Below, one piece after another: positions 63,940 through 64,000 of a DNA stretch of 64,000 bases. Source of the DNA: Paenibacillus_S sp043945595 (GTDB lineage Bacteria > Bacillota > Bacilli > Paenibacillales > NBRC-103111); the NCBI RefSeq assembly GCF_043945595.1, contig NZ_JBIFNP010000001.1:4278001-4342000 (forward strand). The letters are read 5' to 3'. The first letter of the stretch is position 1. Each line of letters begins with the position of its first letter. The position numbers and the translations under genes are program-made. A model generated the notes under the pieces. The model had not been told where the DNA came from, made no database searches, and saw only the letters and a list, made by a program, of their open reading frames with translations.

Positions 63940-64000
63940 TTATTTGCTTACCGCTTCTTCCTTTTTAATTAAGGCCTTCAGCTCCGTGTCGACCTTCTCC
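63940..64000 (-). CDS. sugar ABC transporter binding protein, C-terminal end only
   Basis: The minus-strand frame entering from the right edge reads EKVDTELKALIKKEEAVSK and stops at 63940. Its position just upstream of two permease genes and the lysine-rich final helix fit the end of an extracellular sugar-binding protein. The rest lies outside the window. Confidence 0.6.
   Translation of the reverse strand, partial: EKVDTELKALIKKEEAVSK

Overview
The window looks like a chromosomal segment of a Paenibacillus-like Firmicute (Paenibacillaceae). The evidence is the mixture of AGGAGG-type ribosome binding sites, an ECF sigma factor with DUF4367-like partners, a Btr-type AraC/siderophore-binding regulator, a YolD-like protein, a Bacillus-style 7-1-7 Fur box, AraR-like and FapR-like operators, and a very high density of AraC regulators and family-1 sugar ABC transporters. 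No rRNA, tRNA or CRISPR array was seen. The assignment to genus is inference.

Layout. 1-2.7 kb: partial aldo/keto reductase, a VOC protein and two small genes. 2.8-8.3 kb: a sugar ABC transporter (binding protein and two permeases) with a cre-like site, an AraC regulator and a GntR/FCD regulator surrounded by three copies of one 12-bp palindrome. 8.4-13.2 kb: a siderophore ABC importer under a Fur box with its AraC/binding-protein regulator. 13.3-19.2 kb: a TetR regulator with a divergent unknown gene, an ECF sigma/anti-sigma group, an XRE-peptide deformylase pair behind twin operators, and a P-loop kinase. 19.2-26 kb: degenerate 44-bp tandem repeats running into the 3' end of fabH (with a FapR-like operator), then the arabinose operon araD-araB-araA with araR. 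26-34 kb: SPW protein, GNAT, GrpB, a uronate pair (UxaE-like epimerase and an unusual uronate isomerase relative), an AraC regulator, an AbrB-family membrane protein and an NlpC/P60 hydrolase. 34.1-35.9 kb: an IS1182-type element. 35.9-41 kb: Gfo/Idh oxidoreductase, AraC regulator, M29 aminopeptidase, methyltransferase, ndk. 41-49.7 kb: a sulfatase remnant fused to a truncated binding protein, two permeases, LacI, an alpha-L-rhamnosidase and an AraC regulator. 49.9-64 kb: mixed metabolic and regulatory genes ending in another sugar ABC transporter that runs off the window.

Functionally the segment is mainly a set of sugar uptake and breakdown modules, each with its own regulator: arabinose, uronates, rhamnosides (perhaps sulfated) and two unidentified sugars, plus iron acquisition.

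Two things stand out. First, a structured intergenic element occurs twice, about 25.6 kb apart, with the same internal sequence, fully changed but still complementary outer arms and a compensatory base pair in the inner stem. Second, ten genes carry eleven apparent single-base frameshifts, mostly one extra base, several in homopolymers. That density points first to sequencing error, although one locus (binding protein joined to sulfatase) also carries a deletion-like junction that single-base errors cannot explain.
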